Positions 26,973 through 36,436 of a stretch of DNA of 64,000 nucleotides are shown here, in pieces. Within the stretch, counting starts at the first letter, position 1; each line of letters starts with the position of its first letter. The position numbers and the translations under genes are program-made. This DNA comes from an uncultured Psychroserpens sp. Its GTDB lineage: Bacteria > Bacteroidota > Bacteroidia > Flavobacteriales > Flavobacteriaceae. The notes under the pieces were generated by a model. The model did no database searches. It was given only the letters and a program-made list of their open reading frames with translations, and was not told the DNA's origin. The DNA lies in NCBI RefSeq assembly GCF_947503375.1, contig NZ_CANNDQ010000001.1, forward strand, positions 496,001-560,000. Direction: 5' to 3'.

Positions 26973-28286
26973 ATGAAAATATCAGTAATAGGAACAGGGT
27001 ATGTTGGCTTAGTAACAGGAACTTGTTTAGCAGAAACAGGTAATGAGGTTCTTTGTATAGATATTGATGAAAGTAAAGTCAAGAAAATGCAAGAAGGAGA
27101 AGTCCCTATCTATGAACCACATTTAGACGTTCTTTTTGAAAGAAATATCAAAGCAAATAGATTGAAATTTTCTACCTCATTAACTCAAGGTCTAGAGTTT
27201 GGAGACATTATCTTTTTAGCCTTACCAACACCAGAAGATGAGGACGGTTCAGCTGATCTTTCTTATGTTTTGGGAGTGGCTAAAAGTATTGGAAAGCAAA
27301 TAAAAGATTACAAAGTTATTGTTGATAAAAGTACCGTTCCAGTAGGTACTTCAGATAAAGTAAAAGAAGCCATTCAAAATGAAACTGATGTCGAATTTGA
27401 CGTAGTGTCTAATCCTGAGTTTCTTCGCGAAGGCTTTGCTGTTGACGACTTCTTAAAACCAGAACGAATTGTCATTGGATCGAGTTCAGAAAGAGCAACC
27501 AAGCTTATGAAAAAGCTCTACAAACCTTTTGTGCGTTCTGGAAATCCAATTTTAACTATGGATGAACGCTCAGCCGAACTCACTAAATATGCTGCGAACT
27601 CTTTTTTGGCAACCAAAATCACATTTATGAATGAGATTGCTAATTTTTGTGAAAAAGTTGGTGCAGATGTAGATATGGTTAGAGTAGGTATGGGAACAGA
27701 TTCTAGAATCGGAAAACGCTTTTTATTTCCTGGAATTGGTTACGGTGGATCATGTTTCCCTAAAGACGTAAAGGCTCTACACAAGTCTGGAATGGATCAC
27801 GGTCATGAGTTTCAAATACTAAACTCAGTAATTAATGTCAACAGTACACAAAAAACAATTCTTATTCCTAAAGTACTTTCATTTTTTGACAATAATATAG
27901 AGAACAAAACTTTTGCAATTTGGGGACTTGCGTTTAAACCTGAAACAGACGACATTAGAGAGGCTCCTGCCTTGTATATCATCGATGAACTTTTAAAACA
28001 AGGAGCTAAAGTAAAGGTTTTTGATCCTGAAGCCATGCCAAATGTTAGAAAAAAATATGGTAATAAGATTAAATATGCCTCCAATATGTATGAGACAACA
28101 AACGATGTTGACGCATTGATTATTTGTACAGAATGGAGTATCTTTAGAACACCAAGTTTTGACAAATTAAAAGAAAAGATGGACGCGCCAGTTATTTTTG
28201 ATGGGCGAAATCTTTACGATCTTAATGAAATTGAAAATGAAGGATTCTATTATGCTTCTATAGGCAGAAAAACAGCTACAATATGA
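26973..28286 (+). CDS. ugd: UDP-glucose 6-dehydrogenase
   Basis: This 437-residue enzyme oxidises UDP-glucose to UDP-glucuronate with two NAD+. The N-terminal Rossmann motif is [20 protein letters not shown]. The catalytic cysteine is C261 in [26 protein letters not shown] and [24 protein letters not shown] are the other family signatures, and [13 protein letters not shown] marks the C-terminal UDP-binding domain. Its stop overlaps the next start by 4 bases (ATGA). It supplies substrate for the UDP-glucuronate decarboxylase-like enzyme next to it and possibly a glucuronosyltransferase. Confidence 0.95.
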   Translation: MKISVIGTGYVGLVTGTCLAETGNEVLCIDIDESKVKKMQEGEVPIYEPHLDVLFERNIKANRLKFSTSLTQGLEFGDIIFLALPTPEDEDGSADLSYVLGVAKSIGKQIKDYKVIVDKSTVPVGTSDKVKEAIQNETDVEFDVVSNPEFLREGFAVDDFLKPERIVIGSSSERATKLMKKLYKPFVRSGNPILTMDERSAELTKYAANSFLATKITFMNEIANFCEKVGADVDMVRVGMGTDSRIGKRFLFPGIGYGGSCFPKDVKALHKSGMDHGHEFQILNSVINVNSTQKTILIPKVLSFFDNNIENKTFAIWGLAFKPETDDIREAPALYIIDELLKQGAKVKVFDPEAMPNVRKKYGNKIKYASNMYETTNDVDALIICTEWSIFRTPSFDKLKEKMDAPVIFDGRNLYDLNEIENEGFYYASIGRKTATI

Positions 28287-29269
28287 AAAAAGTACTTATT
28301 ACAGGTGCGGCTGGATTTTTAGGGTCACATTTATGTGACAGATTTTTAGCAGAGGGATTCCACGTGGTTGGAATGGATAATTTCATAACTGGAGATTTAA
28401 AAAATATTACTCACTTAAAAGAGAATCCTAACTTTGAATTTATAGAGCATGATGTTACTAAATATATTACCATTACAGGAACATTAGATTACATTCTTCA
28501 TTTTGCATCTCCAGCAAGTCCTATAGACTATTTAAAAATACCAATACAAACATTAAAGGTAGGGTCTTTAGGAACTCACAATTTATTAGGATTAGCTAAA
28601 GCTAAAAAGGCAAGGCTACTTATCGCTTCTACATCAGAAGTTTATGGAGACCCTCTTGTACACCCTCAAACAGAAGATTATTATGGTAATGTCAATAGTA
28701 TTGGCCCTAGAGGTGTTTATGATGAGGCAAAACGTTTTCAAGAATCAATTACAATGGCGTATCATAGATTTCATGGTATAGAAACAAGAATTGTACGTAT
28801 ATTCAACACTTATGGTCCTAGGATGCGACTCAATGATGGAAGGGTAATTCCTGCATTTATGGGACAGGCTTTAAGAGGAGAAGATCTTACTGTCTTTGGA
28901 GACGGTTCTCAAACAAGATCATTTTGTTATATTGATGATCAAGTAGAGGGGATTTTTAAGTTACTTTTCAGCGATTATGTTTACCCCGTAAATATTGGAA
29001 ACCCAAATGAAATTTCTATCAAAGATTTTGCCGAGGAGATTATTAAACTAACCAATACCGACCAAAAGATAATATATAAAGACCTTCCTGTTAATGATCC
29101 AATGCAGAGAAAGCCAGATATCTCTTTAGCAAAGAAATTATTGCAATGGGAACCTAAAGTCCAAAGAACTGAAGGCATGGAGAAAACATTTAGTTATTTT
29201 AAAGGATTATCTCAAGATGAACTATATAAAAGTGAGCATAGAGATTTTTCTAAACATATAAAAATATAG
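28283..29269 (+). CDS. UDP-glucuronate decarboxylase (UDP-xylose synthase-like)
   Basis: This extended SDR of 328 residues has [15 protein letters not shown] as cofactor loop, [20 protein letters not shown] (a strong UXS hallmark), STSEVYGDP, and [13 protein letters not shown] with the catalytic Tyr and Lys. [10 protein letters not shown] follows. UXS oxidises, decarboxylates and reduces UDP-glucuronate to UDP-xylose. The 4-base overlap with ugd fits a two-step supply line for UDP-xylose. The length is that of bacterial single-domain UXS. Confidence 0.92.
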   Translation: MKKVLITGAAGFLGSHLCDRFLAEGFHVVGMDNFITGDLKNITHLKENPNFEFIEHDVTKYITITGTLDYILHFASPASPIDYLKIPIQTLKVGSLGTHNLLGLAKAKKARLLIASTSEVYGDPLVHPQTEDYYGNVNSIGPRGVYDEAKRFQESITMAYHRFHGIETRIVRIFNTYGPRMRLNDGRVIPAFMGQALRGEDLTVFGDGSQTRSFCYIDDQVEGIFKLLFSDYVYPVNIGNPNEISIKDFAEEIIKLTNTDQKIIYKDLPVNDPMQRKPDISLAKKLLQWEPKVQRTEGMEKTFSYFKGLSQDELYKSEHRDFSKHIKI

Positions 29270-29270
29270 T

Positions 29271-30626
29271 TTGAGCTTATTTAAACAAGGAAGATATTCG
29301 GGATATTTAAGACCAATTTCATACTTAATCGATTTAAGTATCATAAACGGCCTAGCTATTCTTTATTTTTTTAAAGATATAAATCCTCAAATGTTTATTT
29401 TATTTGCTTCTATTTCTTGGATAATACTTTCTATTTATTCAAGCTTTTATGAAGTTTATAGATATACAAGAGAGGTTACCATTTTTTCTCTTGCATTAAG
29501 GCAAATGGTACTTTACACGTTGATTATTTTTGCTTTTTCGGGTTTTTATCACGACTTAGATATATATCCAGTTACTATTTTTAAATACATTTTAATTGCC
29601 TTTTTGGGTATTATTTCTTTTAAATTTGCGCTCTATTATTTACTACAGAAGTATAGAGTGTCATTTGGCGGTAACTACCGAAGAACAGTAATTTTTGGAG
29701 CTAATAAAAAAACCCTAGCTCTAGAAAATTTTTTTAACAAGAACCCTGAATACGGGTATGTTCATAAAAAGACGTTTAACTTCAAGGACAAATCGTTAGA
29801 CCTTCACACATGTTTTCAATACATAACAGAAGAGTCTATTGATGAAATTTACTGTTCTATATCTGAACTTACAAATAACCAAATCAGTACAATTGCAGAC
29901 TTTGCAGATAACAATCTTAAGATATTAAAATTTCTACCTGATAACAAAGAAATATACTCAAAGAAACTTAGGTATGAGTACTATGATTATATCCCAATTT
30001 TATCATTAAGGGATATTCCGCTTGAAGAGTCATACAATATGCTTGTAAAAAGAACTTTTGATATAATTTTCTCTAGTTTGGTGATCATATTTCTTCTATC
30101 CTGGTTAACCCCTTTAATAGCTATTTTGATTAAAATAGAATCAAAAGGGCCAGTATTTTTCAAGCAATCTAGAAACGGTTTTAATTACAAGGAATTTGAC
30201 TGTTATAAGTTTAGATCTATGACGCCTAACAAAGACGCACACCTTTATCAAGCTACTAGAGGAGACCAAAGAATTACCAAGATTGGAAAGTTTATAAGGA
30301 AAACAAGTATTGATGAACTACCACAATTTTTTAATGTCCTTTTTGGAGACATGTCTGTAGTTGGGCCAAGACCTCACATGGTTAGTCATACTAATATGTA
30401 TGCAAAAAAGATAGACAAGTTCATGGTGCGGCATTTTGTGAAGCCTGGCATTACAGGCTTAGCTCAAATAAGTGGTTTTAGAGGGCAAGTAGAGTCTGAT
30501 AAAGATATTATTGGTCGCGTTAAATATGATATTTTCTATATTGAAAACTGGTCTTTATTATTAGATCTTAAAATAATTACAAAAACCTTTATAAATGCTA
30601 TCAGGGGAGAAGATAAGGCATATTAA
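29271..30626 (+). CDS. polyprenyl-phosphate sugar phosphotransferase (WcaJ-like)
   Basis: This 451-residue initiating transferase starts repeat-unit synthesis by moving a sugar-1-phosphate to undecaprenyl phosphate. Four N-terminal membrane helices (about 15-125) precede a CoA-binding-like cytoplasmic domain (about 140-240). The bacterial sugar transferase domain (about 258-451) has KRTFDIIFSS, FFKQSRNG, FDCYKFRSM, TSIDELPQFFNVLFGDMS and VGPRPH. The start is a TTG one base after the UXS stop; the next ATG is at residue 41 and would remove the first helix. It is the last forward gene of the locus and converges on the next gene with a 4-base overlap. Confidence 0.92.
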   Translation: MSLFKQGRYSGYLRPISYLIDLSIINGLAILYFFKDINPQMFILFASISWIILSIYSSFYEVYRYTREVTIFSLALRQMVLYTLIIFAFSGFYHDLDIYPVTIFKYILIAFLGIISFKFALYYLLQKYRVSFGGNYRRTVIFGANKKTLALENFFNKNPEYGYVHKKTFNFKDKSLDLHTCFQYITEESIDEIYCSISELTNNQISTIADFADNNLKILKFLPDNKEIYSKKLRYEYYDYIPILSLRDIPLEESYNMLVKRTFDIIFSSLVIIFLLSWLTPLIAILIKIESKGPVFFKQSRNGFNYKEFDCYKFRSMTPNKDAHLYQATRGDQRITKIGKFIRKTSIDELPQFFNVLFGDMSVVGPRPHMVSHTNMYAKKIDKFMVRHFVKPGITGLAQISGFRGQVESDKDIIGRVKYDIFYIENWSLLLDLKIITKTFINAIRGEDKAY

Positions 30627-31786
30627 AGTCGTTTTTTAAGCTGCAATAATTGTGAGTTAAAATCAAATACGTTAGCACTTGTCTCTCTAATTTTATCACG
30701 CATGGTGTCGCTAAGCATGCTTTTATCTATTTTAGATATCACCTCATTCAAGTGGCTATAATTTCCAGCTTCTGCAACCCAACCTAAGCCGTAAGATGTA
30801 ATAATAGTTTCTCCTTCACCTCCACCAAAGTAGAGCATTGGCAACCCTAATTTACCATACTCAAAGATTTTCGAAGGCACAGAGCCGTAAATCCTATTAA
30901 GCAAAGGAATAATAACTAAATCATACTGTAAAAGCGATTGGTGCAACTCTTCCCTAGAAACATGCCCATGGTAAGTAATAGATAACTCTGGTGAATCACT
31001 AATAAGAGCTTCAATTTTTGATTGTTCAACTCCAGAACCATAAATATGAAAATCTAAAAGCTCATAGTTTAACTCTTGACTCAATTTAAAAATACCTTGT
31101 GCTACGCCAAGAAGTCCAGCATAGACAATATTTAGTTTCTTGTTTTCAAATGTATCATGCTCAATATTAATAGGTTTTATGTCTGGGAAATTACGATATA
31201 AAAAAGTATTCTTATAAGGAAATAATGATAAAATATGTGTTAAGATCTCTTCACTTTGACCTAAGATTAGATCTGCTTTGTTGTAATTATAGCGTTCTAT
31301 CTTTTCAAGCACTTTGTAACTAAAATTCTTTTTGAAAGCACCTAGTTCTAAACCAGCTATAGGCCATAAATCGCTTACATTCAATATGAGTTTTCTTTTG
31401 CTTGATTTTAAAAAAAGTGTACATGTAAAAGCCACTAATAATGGAGGAGATTGTATGATTACCGTTTTAGGGATAGTATTCCAAAAGAAAAACCAAATTA
31501 AACTAAAACTATAGGATAACATGGCTAATAAGCGAAGTATTTTATTTTTTGAATTGCTCGCATAAACCCATAATCGGTTTACAAGAATTCCATTTTCTGT
31601 TGAGGTGTGCTTGAATTTCCCTTTATAACCTTTGAAGATTTTACCTGTAGGGTAATTAGGTAATGGCGTAATGACCGAAATTTTATAATCATGGTTATGT
31701 AAACCTTCAGCTAAATGAAAAATTCTATTTGAAGCAGCACCAGTTTCTGGTGGATAATAACTCGTTATGACAAGAATCTCTTTCAT
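30623..31786 (-). CDS. glycosyltransferase family 4 (WbuB-like)
   Basis: This 387-residue GT-B enzyme begins ILVITSYYPPETGAASNRIFHLAEGL, the acceptor-domain motif of WbuB/WcaI-type GT4 proteins (key residues Y-P-P-E-x-G). VITPLPNYPTGKIF follows. The donor domain contains IVYAGLLGVAQGIFKL and the SVPSKIFEYGKLGLPMLYFG motif (PSKxFEY). It sits on the minus strand at the end of the polysaccharide locus, directly after the CapK-like gene with no intervening base. Its 3' end overlaps the wcaJ-like gene by 4 bases. Donor sugar unknown. Confidence 0.88.
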   Translation of the reverse strand: MKEILVITSYYPPETGAASNRIFHLAEGLHNHDYKISVITPLPNYPTGKIFKGYKGKFKHTSTENGILVNRLWVYASNSKNKILRLLAMLSYSFSLIWFFFWNTIPKTVIIQSPPLLVAFTCTLFLKSSKRKLILNVSDLWPIAGLELGAFKKNFSYKVLEKIERYNYNKADLILGQSEEILTHILSLFPYKNTFLYRNFPDIKPINIEHDTFENKKLNIVYAGLLGVAQGIFKLSQELNYELLDFHIYGSGVEQSKIEALISDSPELSITYHGHVSREELHQSLLQYDLVIIPLLNRIYGSVPSKIFEYGKLGLPMLYFGGGEGETIITSYGLGWVAEAGNYSHLNEVISKIDKSMLSDTMRDKIRETSANVFDFNSQLLQLKKRL

Positions 31787-33103
31787 TTATTTTAGATTAG
31801 ACTCTATAATTTGGGGTTTGCCAGATGGAGTAGGTTTGATGGCTGTAACTTGCTTAAATGCAATTTCTAGACAGTCGTGTGTAAGTTTATTTAATTTGGT
31901 TTTAATATCGTTTAAGATTGAGGTCTTCAATTCAGAATGATGGTCAACAATATACTCTATAATAATTGCGTCTAGATTATTCTGAATAATTTTATATTGC
32001 TTTATGTCTTGATAATATTCTAACACTCCAGTAAAGCTATGTACGTTTAGTGTAACTCCTTTAGTAGTTTTTACAATATCGGTTTCTCTACCTATAACTT
32101 TTTGAAGTAAAGGATAATTTTTTAAACGCTTATCAGGATAATCTTTTAGAGGCAACTTAATAGCTAAGTCACCTAATTTATACCTAATTAACGGCATCGC
32201 TTTATTGGTTAGGCTAGTCACTAATACATGTCCCATTTTTCCATCTTCAACAGGAGACCCTTCATCATCAACAATTTCGATAAAGACATGTGGCGACATT
32301 ACATAATAGTAATCTAAATCTTGTTTACAAGCTATCAAAAGCCCTTCAGCACAACCATAAGTATCTACGATTTGAATATCATTTCCAAACGCAGTTTTAA
32401 TGGCTTTTAAATAATGATCAAACAATTTATCACCAAAACAAATAACACTTTTTATTTGAGGCTTGATATTGGTTTTAATACTAGCTAATGCTAACTGATT
32501 AATTACAGAAGGGTAACCAGCAACAACTAATTCTTTTTTTCGAGTAACCTTAATTAACACTTGTTTTAGTTCATCTTCAGAAAGCCCAAATGCTTTAACA
32601 TAGGTGCATCTGTAGAACAAATCTTTTAAGCGCTTAACAAAATTGCGTTGTTGCGAAATTCCAAATTGAAGTAAAGGATCACCAATTTGATAACCACTCC
32701 AAGTCCACCAATGAGTTTGCATAGCCCTTAAGAAAAACTTGTGGTCTTGAGTCATATAGGTAAACGACTGTATCCCAGAGCTACCACTGCTATGATGCTT
32801 ATCTAATTTAGAGATGTTAAACTGTGTTGAAACAAGATCTGAAGTGTTTGCTCTTAGAGTGGTTTTTGTTAGTATTGGAAAAGCATCGATTTTTGGTGAT
32901 GATACTGATTTATAAAACGGAATATTTTCAATTGCATAATTTAAAGTGTCTTGAAGTCTTTTGTTTTGAATAGCTTGCAATTCAGTTTCAGACTTTTTGT
33001 CAAAATCCTCCCATTGATTAATATATTTTAAATAATTACCATTGAAAATAACATCACCAATAGGTAATATTAAACGATTCAAAAGCCAATTATAAAATGT
33101 CAT
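31787..33103 (-). CDS. CapK-like adenylate-forming protein
   Basis: This 438-residue protein belongs to the phenylacetate-CoA ligase/CapK branch of AMP-forming enzymes. The phosphate loop appears as HHSSGSSGIQSF (about 104-115). TYGCAEGLLIACKQ matches the acyl/AMP-binding YGxTE-like motif, and IRYKLGDLAIKL is the ribose-binding D motif. CapK proteins occur in capsule loci, but their reaction is uncertain; activation of an acid for attachment to the glycan is one possibility. I choose the ATG at 33103; an in-frame TTG at 33118 would add five residues. Its stop abuts the next start. Confidence 0.82.
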   Translation of the reverse strand: MTFYNWLLNRLILPIGDVIFNGNYLKYINQWEDFDKKSETELQAIQNKRLQDTLNYAIENIPFYKSVSSPKIDAFPILTKTTLRANTSDLVSTQFNISKLDKHHSSGSSGIQSFTYMTQDHKFFLRAMQTHWWTWSGYQIGDPLLQFGISQQRNFVKRLKDLFYRCTYVKAFGLSEDELKQVLIKVTRKKELVVAGYPSVINQLALASIKTNIKPQIKSVICFGDKLFDHYLKAIKTAFGNDIQIVDTYGCAEGLLIACKQDLDYYYVMSPHVFIEIVDDEGSPVEDGKMGHVLVTSLTNKAMPLIRYKLGDLAIKLPLKDYPDKRLKNYPLLQKVIGRETDIVKTTKGVTLNVHSFTGVLEYYQDIKQYKIIQNNLDAIIIEYIVDHHSELKTSILNDIKTKLNKLTHDCLEIAFKQVTAIKPTPSGKPQIIESNLK

Positions 33104-33148
33104 CTTGTCTTTTTCCAAAACTAATTATTTTTTAAGCGGAAAAGCAAT

Positions 33149-33156
33149 TATTTTTG
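33149..33156 (+). promoter_or_regulatory. candidate -7 box for purD
   Basis: TATTTTTG matches TAnnTTTG and lies 9-18 bases before the two candidate purD ATG codons. It is in the divergent gap between the CapK-like gene and purD. No clear -33 element. Confidence 0.4.
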
Positions 33157-33174
33157 TGTAAACAAATGAAATAC

Positions 33175-34446
33175 ATGAAAATTTTAATTCTTGGTTCTGG
33201 AGGAAGAGAACATACATTCGCTTGGAAGATTGCTAAAAGCCCATTATGCAAATCGCTCTTTGTAGCTCCAGGCAATTCAGGAACTCATACAATCGCTCAC
33301 AATATTGATGTTAAGGTCACAGATTTTGAAGCAATTAAAAATGTAGTTATTACTCATGCCATAGATATGGTTATAGTAGGCCCTGAAGATCCGCTTGTAC
33401 AAGGTATTCATGATTTCTTTTTAAGTGATGCAGATCTAGTAAATGTTATTGTTATCGGGCCTCAAAAGGCTGCAGCTGAACTTGAAGGGAGTAAAGAGTT
33501 TGCTAAAGAGTTTATGTATAGGCATAATATACCAACGGCTGCATACAAAAGTTTTGACGTTTCAAATATAGAAGAGGGCTATAAATTTTTAGAAACACTA
33601 AAACCACCATATGTGTTAAAGGCAGATGGGCTTGCTGCTGGTAAAGGTGTTTTGATACTTAAAGACTTAAATGAGGCTAAGACCGAATTAAAGCACATGC
33701 TTTTAGAGGCTAAATTTGGAAAAGCAAGTACAAAAGTAGTTGTTGAAGAGTTTTTGGATGGCATTGAGCTAAGTTGCTTTGTATTAACTGATGGAAAACA
33801 CTATAAAATATTACCAACCGCTAAAGATTATAAACGTATAGGAGAAGGTGATACAGGTCTAAATACTGGTGGAATGGGAGCGGTATCTCCTGTACCATTT
33901 GCCACTGAAGACTTTCTTAATAAAATTGAAACGCAAATAGTAAAACCAACAATCTTAGGTCTGCAAAAAGATAATTTACCTTACAAAGGATTTGTATTTA
34001 TAGGATTGATAAAAGTAGGTGATGACCCAAAAGTTATTGAATATAATGTAAGAATGGGCGATCCAGAAACTGAAGTTGTTTTGCCAAGATTAAAAACAGA
34101 TCTAGTTGAGATCTTTAAAGCAATCTCTGAAGAGCGTCTCGATAAAATTAATATTGAAATAGACGAACGTGCTGCAACTACAGTGATGTTAGTTTCAGGA
34201 GGATATCCTGGAACTTATGAAAAAGGAAAAGAGATAACAGGTTTAGTAAATGTAAAAGATTCAATAGTGTTTCATGCAGGTGCTATACAAAAAGAAGGAA
34301 AAACAATTACTTCTGGAGGTCGAGTTATGGCAGTAACGTCCTATGGGAAAACTTATAAAGAAGCCATAAAAAAATCTTATCAGAATATAGCGCATCTACA
34401 TTTTGATAAGATGTATTATCGAAAAGATATCGGTTTTGATTTATAA
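33175..34446 (+). CDS. purD: phosphoribosylamine-glycine ligase
   Basis: This GAR synthetase of 423 residues catalyses the second step of de novo purine synthesis. MKILILGSGGREHTFAWKI is the family N-terminus. The ATP-grasp region has VLKADGLAAGKGVLI and VVEEFLDGIELSC, GLNTGGMGAVSP follows, and YNVRMGDPETEVVLPRL binds metal. I choose the ATG at 33175; a nearby ATG at 33166 and a GTG at 33154 are in frame. It is probably monocistronic. Its 3' end overlaps the oppositely oriented DUF6341 gene by 6 bases. Confidence 0.95.
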   Translation: MKILILGSGGREHTFAWKIAKSPLCKSLFVAPGNSGTHTIAHNIDVKVTDFEAIKNVVITHAIDMVIVGPEDPLVQGIHDFFLSDADLVNVIVIGPQKAAAELEGSKEFAKEFMYRHNIPTAAYKSFDVSNIEEGYKFLETLKPPYVLKADGLAAGKGVLILKDLNEAKTELKHMLLEAKFGKASTKVVVEEFLDGIELSCFVLTDGKHYKILPTAKDYKRIGEGDTGLNTGGMGAVSPVPFATEDFLNKIETQIVKPTILGLQKDNLPYKGFVFIGLIKVGDDPKVIEYNVRMGDPETEVVLPRLKTDLVEIFKAISEERLDKINIEIDERAATTVMLVSGGYPGTYEKGKEITGLVNVKDSIVFHAGAIQKEGKTITSGGRVMAVTSYGKTYKEAIKKSYQNIAHLHFDKMYYRKDIGFDL

Positions 34447-34668
34447 GTACGAATGAGATGTAATGCTTTTATCTTCTTCACCATTGGCATTGAATTTTTT
34501 AAGCTCAAGCATCCAGTAGGTAAATGCAACCAAACCTATCACTATAAAAAGCCATGACACAAAATTAGCAGACCACCAGTCTTCTAGTTCTAAAGCACGT
34601 AGCGCATCAAACGGTGCAAATAAAACGTTAACAAATAAATCTTCTATAGCGTAAAAAAAGTCTTTCAT
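34441..34668 (-). CDS. DUF6341 family small membrane protein
   Basis: This 75-residue protein opens MKDFFYAIEDLFVNVLFAPF and has one clear membrane helix (WLFIVIGLVAFTYWML, about 38-53). It then carries the polar ELKKFNANGEEDKSI tail. I recognise it as the flavobacterial DUF6341 family, sometimes mislabelled after its neighbour uracil phosphoribosyltransferase. The start is the ATG at 34668; upstream in-frame codons would add unrelated residues. Its role is unknown. The tail-to-tail overlap with purD is 6 bases. Confidence 0.85.
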   Translation of the reverse strand: MKDFFYAIEDLFVNVLFAPFDALRALELEDWWSANFVSWLFIVIGLVAFTYWMLELKKFNANGEEDKSITSHSYL

Positions 34669-34716
34669 TAGTTTAAAATTAAATACTGTTGAAGTATAAA
34701 TTATATCTTTACAATG

Positions 34717-34724
34717 CAAAATTA
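34717..34724 (-). promoter_or_regulatory. candidate -7 box for the DUF6341 gene
   Basis: The minus strand reads TAATTTTG, matching TAnnTTTG, about 48 bases before the start codon. No convincing -33 TTG is seen. Confidence 0.3.
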
Positions 34725-34791
34725 CGTTTTTTCATTTTAAAATAGAAGAAAACACTTAACAAGATTATACAGCATTCATATTTTTTAGTAG

Positions 34792-35715
34792 ATGATATCT
34801 AATTTTTTTGGTCAGTCAAAACCTATAAACTTTGTAGTTGTTAGCTTATTGTTGCTAGTAATATTCTCAATCACAAAATATGTGATGCTAGATGCTAAAT
34901 GGGATGTTTTTTTAGTTGTTAAGCAGGTCGTTTTATTTGGGGTTTGCTTGCTTTCAGTTTTTGTTTTTGATTTTTTGGTAAGCAAAAATAGCCTTACCAA
35001 AAAGAACAGCTATAAAGTTATACTTTTTGTTTTATTTATTGCTGTATTACCTGAGGCTATATTAAACTCTAAAATTCTTTTATCTAACCTTTTTATACTG
35101 TTTGCTTTACGTCGAATAATTAGTTTAAGGACAAAAAAAGACGTTAAGAAAAAACTTTTTGACGCTGCCTTTTGGATTACTATTGCATCACTTTTATATT
35201 TTTGGTCAGTTCTCTTCTTTGCGTTGATTATTGCTGCGTTGATTTTGTATATAATAACAGACGTAAAGAACTGGATCATTCCATTAATTGGAGTCGCAAC
35301 TGTTACTATTATAGTAGCGTCTTATATGATTATCGCAGGAATAGATATTCTTTATTTTTTCAATAATTTGATTGAAATTAGTTTTGACTTCACAACATTA
35401 AATATAAAGCGTATCATTATTGGAGCTACAATTTTATTGTCTTTTGGGATTTGGTCTCTTTTTTATTACGTCAAAAACATTAAATCTAAAACTAAAAGTT
35501 TAAGACCTTCTTTTTCATTGATCGTCATATCAGCGATTATTGGTATTGTGATAGTAATTATTGCTCCAACTAAAAACGGAAGTGAATTTCTTTTCCTCTT
35601 TGCGCCATTGGCTATTATAATGACCAACTATCTAGAGGTAATTTCAGAAAAATGGTTTAAAGAAGCATTACTATGGGTTTTATTATTAACTCCTGTAGTA
35701 ACATTATTGTTGTAG
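34792..35715 (+). CDS. DUF6427 family membrane protein
   Basis: This 307-residue polytopic protein has about eight membrane helices and few charged residues. It opens MISNFFGQSKPINFVVVSLL, which I recognise as the flavobacterial DUF6427 family. No catalytic motif is visible. Conserved-looking soluble pieces include LRRIISLRTKKDVKKKLFDAAFW and FNNLIEISFDF. It runs divergently from the DUF6341 gene and overlaps the 3' end of upp by 12 bases tail to tail. Function unknown. Confidence 0.82.
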   Translation: MISNFFGQSKPINFVVVSLLLLVIFSITKYVMLDAKWDVFLVVKQVVLFGVCLLSVFVFDFLVSKNSLTKKNSYKVILFVLFIAVLPEAILNSKILLSNLFILFALRRIISLRTKKDVKKKLFDAAFWITIASLLYFWSVLFFALIIAALILYIITDVKNWIIPLIGVATVTIIVASYMIIAGIDILYFFNNLIEISFDFTTLNIKRIIIGATILLSFGIWSLFYYVKNIKSKTKSLRPSFSLIVISAIIGIVIVIIAPTKNGSEFLFLFAPLAIIMTNYLEVISEKWFKEALLWVLLLTPVVTLLL

Positions 35716-36363
35716 CTTTTTACCAAAAGCTAAGTCGCCTGCATCACCAAGACCAGGAATAATATAACCTTTATTATTAAGCTTATCGTCTATGGTTGCA
35801 ATCCATAAATGTGAATTTTCTGTAAAATGATGGTTGACATAATCAACTCCAACACTAGCACCAATAACACTTACCAAATGAATCTCTTTTGGAGTGCCAA
35901 ACGGTTTTAAGGCTTCAAATGTAGCTACCATAGATTGGCCTGTAGCCAACATTGGATCTGCTAATATAAGTGTTTTGCCTTCTAAGTCTGGGCAAGCGAG
36001 GTATTCAACTATAATTTCAAAAGACTCAGGATGGTGCTTGTGATGCCTATAAGCGGAAATGAATGCGTTCTCTGCGTCGTCAAAATAATTGAGTAAGCCA
36101 TTGTGTAAAGGCACACCAGCTCTTAAAATTGAACACAAAACAATATCATTTTGATAAACATACATTTGTTTAGTTCCTAATGGTGTTTTAACATTTGTTA
36201 TCTTGTAGTCTAGTTTCTTACTCATCTCAAAACCTAAAACTTCACCAATACGTTCAATATTTCGCCTAAAACGCATGCGATCTTGCTGAATAGATGCATC
36301 TCTAATTTCAGCAATAAAGGAATTTAAAATTGAATTTTCTTCAGATAAATTATGAATATGCAT
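35704..36363 (-). CDS. upp: uracil phosphoribosyltransferase
   Basis: This 219-residue type I PRTase makes UMP from uracil and PRPP. MRFRRNIERIGEVLGFEMS is near the N-terminus. ILRAGVPLHNGLLNYF is the Upp hallmark, and ILADPMLATGQSM is the PRPP loop, with Q where many homologues have G. The C-terminal PGLGDAGDLAFG binds uracil. I use the ATG at 36363; a TTG three codons upstream is in frame. It sits between DUF6427 and DUF4254 genes and is probably transcribed alone. Confidence 0.95.
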   Translation of the reverse strand: MHIHNLSEENSILNSFIAEIRDASIQQDRMRFRRNIERIGEVLGFEMSKKLDYKITNVKTPLGTKQMYVYQNDIVLCSILRAGVPLHNGLLNYFDDAENAFISAYRHHKHHPESFEIIVEYLACPDLEGKTLILADPMLATGQSMVATFEALKPFGTPKEIHLVSVIGASVGVDYVNHHFTENSHLWIATIDDKLNNKGYIIPGLGDAGDLAFGKKLQQ

Positions 36364-36408
36364 GGTGTTCAATCTCTTTTTTGAATCGTAAAGTTAATTA
36401 TTTAGACC

Positions 36409-36416
36409 TATATTTG
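36409..36416 (+). promoter_or_regulatory. candidate -7 box for the DUF4254 gene
   Basis: TATATTTG fits TAnnTTTG and lies 20 bases before the ATG at 36437. A TTTTTTG run upstream is too far (25 bases) to be a convincing -33 element. Confidence 0.4.
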
Positions 36417-36436
36417 CACTCTAAAAATCTCACATT

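Noticed and set aside
27812..28165. Minus-strand open frame of 117 codons opposite ugd
   Set aside because: Antisense shadow of a clear UDP-glucose dehydrogenase; no promoter box or domain.
5134..33103. Possible recent mobile-element insertion carrying the polysaccharide locus
   Set aside because: The locus is very A+T rich in places and could be exchanged between strains, but I saw no transposase, integrase, tRNA edge or flanking direct repeats.
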